The notes below the pieces were generated by a model. That model did not search any database. It was given only the letters and a program-made list of their open reading frames with translations, and was not told the DNA's origin. A stretch of 64,000 bases of DNA. Origin: Sepiola atlantica (Eukaryota > Mollusca > Cephalopoda > Sepiida > Sepiolidae). Location: positions 118,201 through 182,200 of the forward strand of contig OY744547.1 in NCBI GenBank assembly GCA_963556195.1. The letters run 5' to 3'. The position numbers and the translations under genes are program-made. The stretch's first letter is position 1. Every line of letters begins with the position of its first letter. Positions 43,327 to 53,717 of this stretch are shown in pieces.

Positions 43327-43339
43327 AACTTCTTTAGAA
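43266..43339 (-). CDS. RRM-Tudor gene, coding exon 1 (N-terminus)
   Basis: Bounded by a TTTCAG-type acceptor and a GTAAG donor on the minus strand. The first Met of the open frame is at 43326-43324 and starts MYNSKNIEKNVAIKKDQDGN. Thirteen bases upstream of the Met in this exon are probably 5' UTR. It ends in phase 1 and splices to the RRM1 RNP2 exon. The frame stays open upstream into the exon ending at 44182, but that exon shows no Met, which supports this start. Confidence 0.7.
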
Positions 43340-44181
43340 CTGAAATGAAACGAAATGAAGAAAATGAAATGGGCAGCTCTTTTTTTATATAAATACTAGA
43401 AGAATATGCATCTCAGGGCGGGTAAAATTAATTCTTTGAACAGAACAGACTATGTCCGTTTACAAAGATTTAAAATCAATATATAATGATACTAAACCTT
43501 ATGTCTAGAATCCTTATTCTAATTTTAACCAAAATCCATTACATGATTTTGATTCTATAAAATATCTAAAGTTTAAGGCTTTAACTTAAGGTGTCTTAAG
43601 AAAAAAATTGGTGTCTAATGAATATGGATCAAATTTAAATTTTCAAATGGGAGGTTGTGCCCATATTATGCCCCTAAAAACTCTTTAAAAAAAAATAATG
43701 AAATTTTGGAAATATTTATTATTAATTGACCTATTGTTAAAATTTCATAAAAATCAGAGGTACCTGAATTTTCACAAAGGGCTTTCATCCCTTCTCTGCC
43801 CCCTTTGCATAAAACTAAATTTAAAAAGTTTAATTTTACTTCAATCATGTTTTAGTAAAAAAATTGAAACTCAAAAATTTTGTGAGTTTCAATGTACACA
43901 TTAAGTGCTAAAATGAAAACTCGGCCGGAAAATATAGTCGCCATCTTTATTAATAATTTGAGAAATCGGCTATTTCCTAATCCTGTCCTTTAACTAGAAA
44001 TTATGAACTTGAATTATCGTTCTTCCTTAGTCAGCCTCTTCCCCGACTTGTTTATAAAGATGTTGAATATATTTTTTCGTCTGACTTTTCATTTTAGCGT
44101 TTCACGTGTACAATGAAACTCGATATAACTTAGTGTGCTACAAGTAATGAAAAGGAACCCAGAGAGTTTTTCAATACTTAC

Positions 44182-44240
44182 GTCAGCAATGTTGAGTTTG
44201 AACGGAGACCACCGAAGCAAAAGTAGCAAAAGTTGGCGAA
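44182..44240 (-). other. Probable non-coding first exon (5' UTR) of RRM-Tudor gene
   Basis: On the minus strand the sequence ends GCTGAC followed by GTAAGTATTG, a good donor, and it is the nearest donor upstream of coding exon 1. The frame that would join exon 1 is open but has no Met, so it is most likely 5' UTR. The 3' edge is supported; the 5' edge is a guess, because I see no TATA box or clear initiator. Confidence 0.45.
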
Positions 44241-44464
44241 AAAGCTAAAGAACAAGTGCTTTTTTGTTTTGTTTTTATTTAACGAAAATTTTTTTTTTTT
44301 TTGCAAATAAGTTATTTAACAAAAAATTGTTTTTCGTTTGTTTGCCAAGAAAAGTGCAATGTTTTTAAATATTTTTTCTTTTTCGGGTGTTTTTTTTGGA
44401 TTTAGAAAGAGAATTGTTTTCATTCAATTTTCTTTTTACTTTTTTTTTTTTTACTTTATATTTA

Positions 44465-45840
44465 TCATGATCTTCATCCGGTTTTGATATGTAAGGTGCT
44501 GCGAGTGTCCCGGACTCCGGGGCGGGCAACACTAGACAACGTCTCACGCGTACTCTCCATGCGATCCGATCCATCGGGTTGATACCAGTCAGGTTGCAAG
44601 CAGTCAAATCACTTCTGATGCAGATCTTCCACGTACACTCGCGCCTGGGGTATCCATGCATGTTATTGAGTTGATACAGGAGGTAGCACACTGTACATGG
44701 CAAAACCACCTGATGAAGCACGGCTGAAGGGATTCTGTCCTCTAGTTTGCTGCCACACATCCATCTGATCATGGCATGGTCATTAAACTGAAGCCGTTGC
44801 AAATCAGGGATTTAGGATTCATGTCTCACTGCCATGCAAGATGGCGGAGCAAGCACAAGCCGAAAAGACTTTGCCCTGAGTTCTGAAAGAAATGTGCCTT
44901 GATGTACGGATTAACAGCAGCTTCCTGAACCTTCCCCAAGCAACACAACAACGAGCAGTGATAGCATGTTCGCAACCACCACCGACAATCAACATGTCAC
45001 CTAGGTAGCAGAACATAGTTTCAACGTTAAGTGTGGTGCTATCCACATCAGTAAGTGCCGCTATTCGACCATCTATTGGGCGGGCAACACTCAGGCATTT
45101 GCGACAAACATGATCCGGGTCAGTAATCAGCCTCCCAGCAAGACCACTACACTTTTTGTGGACCCATAGTTTACACTGGTTGTATTCAATGTAGTTTACA
45201 CCTACACTTCTGCGACAGAATGCACAGGGAAAAATGCCACCATCATGCAGGAGGTCGAGACCAACACTGGAGATAAGAAATTTTGATTTCTTCATGTTGA
45301 CCGTCCTTTGCTCTCCATGCCTGTCTTCCATGTCAACAAAATCACAATATCGTCTGCATACAGGAGCTCCCAAGCAGAACTCACTTGACAATGCCTGAGT
45401 ATAGAGCCCTGATGAACTCCAAATTCCTCACTGTAGTGACCATTGACACGAACACAACTACGAGCAATTGCATACCTGCCCTGGACAACATAGACAGCCA
45501 ACTCTTCCACACCAAGGCTTCTCATTGCTCATAAGAGCACTTGTATCTAAGATATACTCGAGCAGTTTCATTACCTGGTCAGTGAGCTTAAGGCCACGAT
45601 AGTTGCCGCAGTCGAGGGTCTCACCCTTGCCCTTGTAGAAGTTGAGGATATAGCTCAGCTCACAGTCCTTTGGGATCTCACCATCACGAAAAGCCGTCTC
45701 AGCTAACTACTTTACCAACTCAATTCCATCTTTCCCAGCAGCTTTGAGCATCTCAATGATGATTCCGAGTGGGTCAACAGCCTTGCCGTTTTTCATCTTG
45801 TGGATGACCCATTGAACATACTATGCTGACACACATGGAG
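44465..45840 (-). mobile_element. LINE relic: RT, Cys-rich region and C-terminus
   Basis: On the minus strand the order is: a broken RT N-terminal part with GNYRGLKLTDQVMK, then EEFGVHQGSILRHC, ELLYADDIVIL (intact YADD), then a Cys/His cluster FPCAFCRRSVGVNYIEYNQC with KLWVHKKCSGLAG, then MFCYLGDMLIVGGGCEHAIT, and finally MIRWMCGSKLEDRIPSAVLH to VRRCLVLPAPESGT. This is the best copy of the CYLGD group in the window. A short deletion before YADD and several frameshifts make it inactive. It lies just upstream of the RRM-Tudor gene's first exon. Confidence 0.85.
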
Positions 45841-45869
45841 GGAGGGCCATACTTTAACGATAAGTATAT

Positions 45870-46465
45870 TTTTTCTTTTTTTCACAGAAGAGGGTACTGT
45901 TTTTAAGTATCTTTTTCTTTTAGGTTAATAAAAGGAATTTTTTTTTGTGTGTGAGTATATGAATAACACTCGCTCTCTGGACTTATGCACTCTGGACATG
46001 TCTTTGGCTCCCCACATTTGAGCACCGTCAGAAACGATGACCAAATCAACTCAGAATGCACTAGTTTGCCCATACAACAGAAACTGGCAAAAGGGCATAG
46101 CTCGCTCATGCCCCCACCTTACTTGTATAGCATCTATGGACAATGCCTTTATCTTTTTTCTTCAGAAAGGTAAGGCTTGTAAAAGCTATAGAAGTAAGGT
46201 GGAAGACTTGAACAAGTTACGTTTGTTCAGCAGTTTCCGTTGCATGGACAAACTAGTGCGCTCAGAGTTTATTTGGGCATCGTTTCTGCAGGCACTTGAA
46301 TCTGGGAGCAAAGGCATGGTCAGAGCACATACATTCAGAGAGCGAGTGTTTTTCATACACCCCCCAAAAATTTGTAAACCACCTTTCATTAACCTAAAAG
46401 AATTTGTTAAAACAACACTTAAAATCATTACCCTCTTCTGTGAAAAGAAGAAAAGATTATCACAC
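45870..46465. repeat. Foldback element (about 590 bp)
   Basis: TTTTTCACAGAAGAGGGTA on the left returns as TACCCTCTTCTGTGAAAA on the right. Inner arms match too: CACTAGTTTGCCCATACAAC against GTTGCATGGACAAACTAGTG. Arms have drifted, so it is older than the 19-kb foldback. The 150-codon open frame inside is probably chance. Confidence 0.7.
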
Positions 46466-46499
46466 TTTGATAAAAATGAACAAAAATAATTCCTTTCTA

Positions 46500-47430
46500 A
46501 ATTCTAATAACCAAAAGCAACCTCAAAAAGAGAGAAAAATACATAAAAAAATTCACTTAAAAACATTGCCCTCTTCTGGACAAACAAGAAAAATAATCAG
46601 TTTTCGTTAAATGAATTCTTTGTAAATTAAAAAAAAAGAAGCACCTTATCCGTATCATCTGCCTTCAGATTCGGGAACAGTTGGAATTGCTTCGGGATTC
46701 TCCGTTCGTACTTGGAATTACTTACTGCAATTCTTTGGGTACTTTTTTTTCAAAAACTTACCTCGAATTAGAATTATCCAAAGATAAATTTCGGGTTTAA
46801 CTTTCCGAAGGGGCTTCAAATCGTGGCTATTCGTTCACTGTAAAATATCTGCCAACGTAAACAGAAAAAAAAAGTTTGATTTAAAAATGTAAGTTTACTC
46901 AAGCGACTTCAGTTTTGCTTTTTAAGTATCAAATTTTGCCGGAAGTGTTGGGATCTGTCAGCTTTTGATTTTGTTTAATTTAAAATGGAAATTGGCGATT
47001 AAACAAATGTAGGTAAATCTTTACTATCACACCCGGCATAGTTTACCCCCTCAAATTCTACTTTTCTTTTGCGATTACATGTAAACAGCCTGCAAAAAAT
47101 TAATCAAATAAAAAAAATTAAATATTTTAGATTTTAATGTGGGGGATCACTTTCCTATATAAATTAAACATAAAATGAGAACAACTTCCTTCCTAGTTAA
47201 TGGTAAATCGAGACGCATAACCGAATGGTTTCTCAATTTTTGGACGGGAAAATTGGGGTTGGGGCATTCTAATTTAGTTTTTTTCTGTTTTAAATTAATT
47301 TTTTTTTAAATATTTTACATTTAATTTATTTTAATTTTGAAATTAGCCACCACTTTCAAAAAAAAAAAATACACCATGATGGAAAATACTCGTGTTTGAC
47401 TAAGTAAAAGTGACGATAACGAATGTTAAC
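46500..47430. other. Non-repeat interval with a good minus-strand donor
   Basis: ATTCGAG followed by GTAAGTTTTTG (donor at 46761-46756) is a full consensus on the minus strand. It could end an upstream or alternative 5' UTR exon of the RRM-Tudor gene. There is no coding support and no defined start. Confidence 0.25.
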
Positions 47431-47439
47431 GAACCCCCC

Positions 47440-47600
47440 TCTATGTAAATACACTCGACCAACCCGACAATCAGCTAAATCTCATCCATTTACTGTGGAG
47501 GTCCTCAGATGCCGGAGAGCCTTCCATTCCAATAGGTTATTTCCTCGTGCTGCTGGCCTTTTGAACTCCCTAGTTCAGTCAAATCAGTGAAAAAGGTCAA
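47440..47600 (+). mobile_element. LINE 3' fragment
   Basis: Reads SHPFTVEVLRCRRAFHSNRL then FPRAAGLLNSL, the R-C-R-R-x-F-x-x-S-F-x-P-R-x-x-x-L-W-N-S-L end of non-LTR polyproteins. Confidence 0.65.
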
Positions 47601-48344
47601 ACTAATTGCAACACAAGGTTTTTCTGCACAATGCATTTCTATGAGGTGTCTATATGAACATATTAAAAGTGTTGAAAACTCAGCCGATGTGAAATATGAA
47701 AATTTTACATTTATCGATCTGTGAAAATAGTGTAAACAACCTCATTTTCATTTTGCTTATTATACTCAAATTTTGAATAAAATTGATTGCCGAAATAAAA
47801 TTCTAATTTAATTTTTAAAATTTTGAGAATCGAACATTAATTCAATGTTTTAATTGCTGGCGGCCATATTGATTTTCCATGCACCAAAATATTTTTATGA
47901 TGTAAAAGGTTTATTACATAAAAAAGAAAGTTTTGAATAAAAATAAAATATGAACATTTTTTTTTTACACAAAAAACTTCTTTAAAACAAAATGAAGAGG
48001 TTAAAACTAAAACATACTGATCGATGTTTAAAGAATTCTTTAGAATATACATCATTGGCCGAAAGTTTAGAATAACTTACTGAAATAAATTTTACATTGC
48101 TGGTTTTTACTGTCAATTTCTTTTTGTTAAAAATTGAATAATGTCTAATGCAAGTATTGGAGACATGTGCATACTTTGTAATGAAGGTATCATAGGTAAC
48201 AATGTTAGGGATGCAGTGACAATTACTGAAAAGGAAGTGATAGCATCAACAAAGCACAGTCTTGGGTCGAAGGAGAACGGTATAAGAAATATAAGTGACT
48301 AACGCTGTGCCGTAAGGTTAATCTAAAGCACGTGTAGGCTTGAT

Positions 48345-48655
48345 CATTTATTTTGATTCTAGCCGACGTTCTCTAGTCAAGGGTAGGGTGTTCCGAACAT
48401 AAACTCCTAGCCCGTGCATGTTTGTCAGAGTCTTTACGGTAGAATGGGAGGTATTCAGTCATGTCAAAATGGTGTGATGAGATTGAGGATTGTAGGTTTA
48501 TTTCACTTAGTGCTAGGATATCCGGGAAGTTTACTAATAGAAAGGTTTCTACGTCGTTGATGTTGGTTCTAAGCCCCCGGATATTTGTGAATATGGCGAA
48601 GGTGAAGATGTCTTTTTGTGGGTGTCTGGTTTAGGTTTGTTTCTTTTACTTTGTA
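48345..48655 (-). mobile_element. LINE endonuclease fragment
   Basis: The minus strand reads FTNIRGLRTNINDVETFLLV, NFPDILALSEINLQSSISSH and FDMTEYLPFYRKDSD. N-I-R-G-L-R-x-N, P-D-I-L-x-L-S-E and Y-x-x-x-R-x-D are the first motifs of APE-type LINE endonucleases; the catalytic glutamate (SE) is kept. This is the only endonuclease piece seen. Confidence 0.78.
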
Positions 48656-48739
48656 TTATCATTTTGGTTTTAGATAGAGTGGGGCTGGCAAAGTGGGTGT
48701 TTGTCAATAATAAGCTCACACAACCAGAACATTAGCGCT

Positions 48740-48850
48740 CGAGAGTTGCCGAGACGAAAACGCCAAGCGTCAATGAAAGACTTGCAGGCGATAATATAAG
48801 ACGAATAAATTCAAAGAAAAAATACATAGATAAAAAGATAAAAACCGAAC
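48740..48850. repeat. Repeat unit, left copy (uninterrupted)
   Basis: GATAATATAAGACGAATAAA, TTCAAAGAAAAAATACATAG. The same string occurs at 49910-49945 and continues at 50358 after a foldback element, which defines the target of that insertion. Confidence 0.6.
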
Positions 48851-48920
48851 AAACTGTAGGGTGGGGGGTGGGGTCAAATAAACCATTTTCAATCAAATGT
48901 GTAGAAAGAAAGTTTTTTTT

Positions 48921-49751
48921 TGGCACTTGTGCAGAACAGGAACACAAGCTGAAATTTATTTAGGAGAGCTCCAATGGTGTAAGAAGGGGCACATAACTTT
49001 CGAACCACTAGGGATATTTGCATAATTCAAACAGTTTTGAACTCCATTTACTGAGCTCTTAATAACTATTGCGATTAAATAACAATAATTTAAAATAAAA
49101 AAAATCAACTGGGAATGCTAGAATACTGGCCGTATTCCACAGCAACTTTGGATTTTTGGTGGCTATGAAAAGGACATTAAGTCTGTTTTTTTTAGTAAAG
49201 GTCCCGTCCAGAGATGCCGCAACATATAATATGTACGCCCTGGTACCACAATCACATCCGATTGCTGCGCGCATATGATCGACTTGGATCTGAAGGATTT
49301 CACCATTTGCGTGTAAATCATAACATAAGTAAAGGTTTGTCGATCCTTCATGCATGTGGCAACAAATTAGAATGGGAGATCCACACGCAAATGGTGGAAT
49401 CTTATCAGAATTTATGTGGCGGCAGAAATTTTCCGCAACCCCCATACAGTCTTTTTGAACACATTTCTGAAAAAAAAAAAAAAAAGCAAAAAAAAAACAA
49501 AACAGAAAAATTTATTTTTAAACCAAACCCGATGACTGTTCGTTTTGAAATGAAAAAATATACTGTTGATTTTCCCAAATTTTAATTTCTTCGAAAAATG
49601 TTCTATTAATTGAATTTGCATGACTTTTTATTGCAAAATAAAAAAATGCATATTTTCCATTTACTAAAAAAAGAGTTGTCTGCCCCTTACATCATTGGAA
49701 CTTTTCTAAAATAAATTTCAGCTCGTGTTCCTCTTCTGTACAAGTACCTTT
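48921..49751. repeat. Foldback element (about 830 bp)
   Basis: GGCACTTGTGCAGAACAGGA and ACACAAGCTGAAATTTATTT on the left match, in reverse complement, 49700-49751. The central 49060-49480 part is unpaired and GC-richer and has overlapping open frames on both strands with no recognised domain. Confidence 0.65.
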
Positions 49752-49947
49752 TTTTGGGGGGGGGGGGTGTTCAATGTTTTTCTTTTTTTCTTGCTAACAT
49801 AAAACAAAGAAAGAAAAATGGGTTAGGTTTAAGGTTAACGGCTCCCGTTCTACGCGATAGTCAAGCACTGCATTCAAACTGCCAAGCTCTACTGGAAGAC
49901 TGGCAAACGCTAATAATATAAGACGAATAAATTCAAAGAAAAAAATA

Positions 49948-50355
49948 GGTGCTTGTGCTGTTCAGCGGCCGTATTAAAAAAAATTTTTTTTATAAAAACT
50001 ATTATATACTTATTAATTCAGCGTTATATTCTTACTCACTGTACAAAAAATTATCCACTACAACTTTAATTACAAGTATTTTTCCATTCTGCATATCATA
50101 TCACTAAGCCTCCATCTTCTTTCTTAAGATTTCAAGGGCAGATAATTCGAAATCTTCTTAAGAAAGAAGATGGCGGCTTAGTGAACGAATCGCTGTTATG
50201 ATACGCAGAATGGAAAAATACTTGTAATTAAAGTTCTAGTGGATAATTGTGTCTACTTTTTTGTACAGTGAGTAATAATATAACGTTGAATAAGTATATA
50301 ATATTGTTTTTATAAAAAAAAAATTTTTTCATACGGCCGCTGAACAGCACAAGCA
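49948..50355. repeat. Foldback DNA element, copy 2 (nested insertion)
   Basis: The same element as 19050-19497: GGTGCTTGTGCTGTTCAGCG ... CGCTGAACAGCACAAGC. The hinge is at about 50145. It interrupts the repeat seen whole at 48740-48850. Confidence 0.85.
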
Positions 50356-50359
50356 TATA

Positions 50360-51420
50360 AAAATACATAGATTAAAATCATTTTTTTTTGGGGGGGGGGT
50401 AGAATTTTGTCAATGTTTTTATAAAAGAAAGAAAAAAATGATATTATTCTGTCAGCGCTCGGACGCTTCCGCGACATGCGCGAGTTGTCACGGAAATCAG
50501 GTGCGTCTTCTATAATAGTACCAACTTTTCCTTTCAGCAAGTTTTTTTTTAATTATGACCGTTTGGTGCAGGAGAGACAGTCTATTGATTGCAGCTGCTG
50601 TTAGGAATTCGGGATAGCGGCATGCTGGCTACGGGTCGCCCCTTCTGATACGCCAATTATTTAGTTTCATTATAAATAGGAGGACTTTTAATTTTTTTTA
50701 TATATAATAAAAAAATTGGTTTAAAACTTACCTAAGTCGGGTTCCTTGACGTTTATGCCATTTCACAATTTCTATTATGATCTTTCTTTTTTTTCCTTGA
50801 GCAGAATTATAAAAGTATTTTTTAATAATTAAATTAAATTAAATAAAATTCAAAGTGAAACCTTGATAAATTTAATGTCAATCTTTGGAAGAGCGCTCGT
50901 TCTAAAATATTTTGTTTGAATAATTTATTTAGCACTTTGTACACGCGCCAAAGATTCGAAGTTTTTAATTTTTTTATTTTTTTTTAAATGAAAAATTTTT
51001 TTTAAATTAAAATAACATCATTGCTCGTTTAATTAAAGTATAATACCTACTATTTATACTGCTTTTTGAAATATAAAAGTAATTATAAAGTGTATTGCTT
51101 TTTTTAAGCAATATACAAAAATACGAATGTGTGTAAAGTAACTTGTAGTAAACAATGAATGAACTAAAGAAAATTGGATATTTAAGTTAAACATTTACGA
51201 CTGGATTTTTTAATGCTGTTTCCTACGCGAAAAGAAGTGATTGTTTATAAAAAAAATAAAAACAAACACTTCTCTAAAAGTGTGTGAGTGTGAAAGTTCT
51301 CAGCTAACTTGAGCACGTGGTGTGGGGTGCAATTTTCACGAATACGTTGAATAGCGACCAATCGACCATGACGATTATTATTATTTATTATTTTTTGTAA
51401 TGAATGGCCACTTACGGAGT
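50360..51420. other. AT-rich interval with a minus-strand donor
   Basis: GACTTAG followed by GTAAGTTTTAAA (donor at 50731-50726) is a good minus-strand donor and could mark an upstream exon. A GC-richer block at 50450-50640 is unclassified. No coding sequence is supported. Confidence 0.3.
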
Positions 51421-51439
51421 CAGTCCCAAGTATTGACCG

Positions 51440-51795
51440 AGTTACGGTGACCTTGGTATTCTCGATAGACAATACAGATAAACAGGCGCGGTTACATGTT
51501 TTCAGTTCTAAATGATAGTCATCTGAAGGTTGAAGGTTCAATCCTCGGTGCGGGCGAATTACTGAAGACTTCTCCCATGATTGACGGAACGAGAGCATAC
51601 TACCCTCATGGATTGAATAATGGGTTCCGTTCGAAATTCAGTCTAGATTTCCGAGTTCGACAGAAATATTCCCGAGTTTGAAAAGATACACCCGAAGAAG
51701 GCCGGAGGTTGTGAGAAAAACATTCAAAATGAGAACAGTAGTGCGAATAATCCAAATTATCAAGCCTCATCTAAAAAATTCAGAAACATGTTTTC
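51440..51795 (+). repeat. SINE-like family S copy (longest)
   Basis: Contains GAAGGTTGAAGGTTCAATCC (B-box-like), GATTGACGGAACGAGAGCAT, CATGGATTGAATAATGGGTT, AAGAAGGCCGGAGGTTGTGA and the tail CCTCATCTAAAAAATTC. It defines the full order of the family. Confidence 0.68.
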
Positions 51796-51894
51796 CCGAG
51801 TTAGACGATACTGAGCTGAAGAATAGAACATTATCGTGAATTTATTACAAGAGCGAACAAAATAAAAAAAGAGTAAAAAAAACAAACAAATAGC

Positions 51895-52300
51895 AAATAA
51901 ATACATATTACCAAAGGCAAGATAAGTTACTATTCTACCTATCTGGATAGGGTTATTTGTGTTTCAACTTATTTTAAAAGCGTTTTTTTATTTTTGTAAA
52001 AACAAACTGTTCAATTAGAACGAAAAAGAAGATGGCGTTGATAATCAATGCACGTGTACCCCTGATAATCGCTCAAAAATCAAAAAGTAAACAAAATACT
52101 GTTAAAGAACATTACATTTTCGCACGATTGGTGACATTTATTGAATGTGTTTCTACCAGTATTCTGTTTACTTTTTGAGCGATTATCAGGAGTAAGTTGA
52201 AACACAAATAAACTTATCCAGGTAGATAGAAGAGTAACTTATCTTGTCTTTGGTAACATTTATTTGTTGCCTATTTGTTTGTTTTTTTTTGTTTTTTTCA
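51895..52300. repeat. Foldback element (about 400 bp)
   Basis: ACCAAAGGCAAGATAAGTTA on the left matches TAACTTATCTTGTCTTTGGT on the right. Inner arms TGATAATCGCTCAAAAA and TTTTTGAGCGATTATCAG also pair. No coding sequence. It lies 70 bp from the next foldback. Confidence 0.75.
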
Positions 52301-52373
52301 CACCCTTTTTATCCGCTTGAAGAGAGAGAGGAGTTTCGGGTGATTTGGTAATCTCCTCTCTGTGCTGTCATGA

Positions 52374-52977
52374 GGGTGGCACTTTTACCCCCAGCCCAGG
52401 CCGCCCAACGCCGCCCAGGCCGTCCACCGCCGCCCAACCCCCGGCGCCAGCATTTTGGCTCACGTGACTCAATCGTAGTCACTTATGAACAGAATAGTCT
52501 TCCGTATTAACAATTAGCATGTATCCCACCCCCAATACATCTTTTTTTGTATATTAATTATTTACCTTACGAAATAGAATGAAGATTGATGGATTTTTGC
52601 CCACCGCGGTGGGCGATGGTTAGCAAAAATCCATCAATCTTCATTCTATTTCGTAAGGTAAATAATTAATAAACAAAAAAAATGTATTGGGGGTGGGATA
52701 CATGCTAATTGTTAATACGGAAGACTATTCTGTTCATAAGTGACTACGATTGAGTCACGTGAGCCAAAATGCTGGGCGGCGGTGGGCAAAAATCCATCAA
52801 TCTTCTATTTCGTAAGGTAAATAATTAATAAACAAAAAAAATGTATTGGGGGTGGGATACATGCTAATTGTTAATACGGAAGACTATTCTGTTCATAAGT
52901 GACTACGATTGAGTCACGTGAGCCAAAATGCTGGCGCCGGGGGCTGGGCGGCCTGGGCTGGGGGTAAAAGTGCTGCC
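52374..52977. mobile_element. Mutator-like foldback element with duplicated arm (604 bp)
   Basis: Flanked by identical 10-bp repeats GCTGTCATGA at 52364-52373 and 52978-52987. The termini, (GGGTG)GCACTTTTACCCCCAGCC inward, are inverted copies. The left arm pairs with a right arm at about 52612-52775, and a second near-identical copy of the right arm follows at about 52785-52960. A 9-10 bp target duplication and long TIRs suit Mutator-type elements. No transposase. Confidence 0.75.
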
Positions 52978-53300
52978 GCTGTCATGATGCTAATCGTCAG
53001 TTGTTTGGGGCTGAACGGTGGGGATAGCTAGCTGACGTTTCTGCCTGACAAATACTTTGTGATGAGTGAGACCTTTGTTCTTTTTGTGTCGGTATAGGTC
53101 TTCATTTTTCTCTCCCCTCACCCATCATTCTTTGCTACGTGGGTGTGGATCGACTCTGGCATAGGGTCTTTTGGAACAGCAGGTATGCCGATATTCATTT
53201 GCCTTCCAGTGAGATGTTTTGGCTGTACTGCCTTAGGAAATGGTGGTGTGAATCTGTTTAGGCTCCTCATAAACCGTTTAACATCTCCATTTGCCTCAGG

Positions 53301-53717
53301 TCACAAAAGTGTGACTTTTCTGTGACGGAATTCTGCCTGGGTAGCAAAATCCTTGAATTCTTGTCCCTGGAAGGGGGGGGGGGGGGCATTGTCAGATTTG
53401 ACAATATCGGGGTAGCCTTGTCTGGCAAAGATTGAATCGAGGCAAGGAATAACCACTCTTGCTGATATCGAGGGGAGTAGTTCTACCTCTGGGAACCTAC
53501 TGTAGTCGTCGATGGCGACTAGCACGTAGTCTCCAGATAAGAAAGGACCAGCGAAGTCCAGGGAGATTTCATACCATGGCATAGCTGGGAGTGGTGTGGT
53601 GCATATGGGTTCACGGTGTGATGATGATGTCGGGTTTGAACCCTGGCAGGGAATGCAGTTGCGCACCGTCTCTTCCACTAGTTTGTCTATTTCAGGGAAC
53701 CAAACCTTTTCCATCAC
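53301..53717 (-). pseudogene. Gypsy integrase core, broken
   Basis: An open stretch of 138 codons. It holds the H2C2-proximal segment (CIPCQG), D-F-A-G-P-F and A-I-D-D-Y-S-R-F-P-E-V (first catalytic aspartate region), and KSDNAPP with the second aspartate, before a run of Pro codons made by a poly-C expansion. The third catalytic residue region is altered. No expression is expected. Confidence 0.8.

Noticed and set aside
46037..46489. 150-codon plus-strand open frame
   Set aside because: It lies across a foldback element whose arms pair; open frames occur on both strands by symmetry.
49059..49445. 128-codon minus-strand open frame with a Cys-rich part
   Set aside because: It sits in the centre of a foldback with an overlapping plus-strand frame; no recognised domain.
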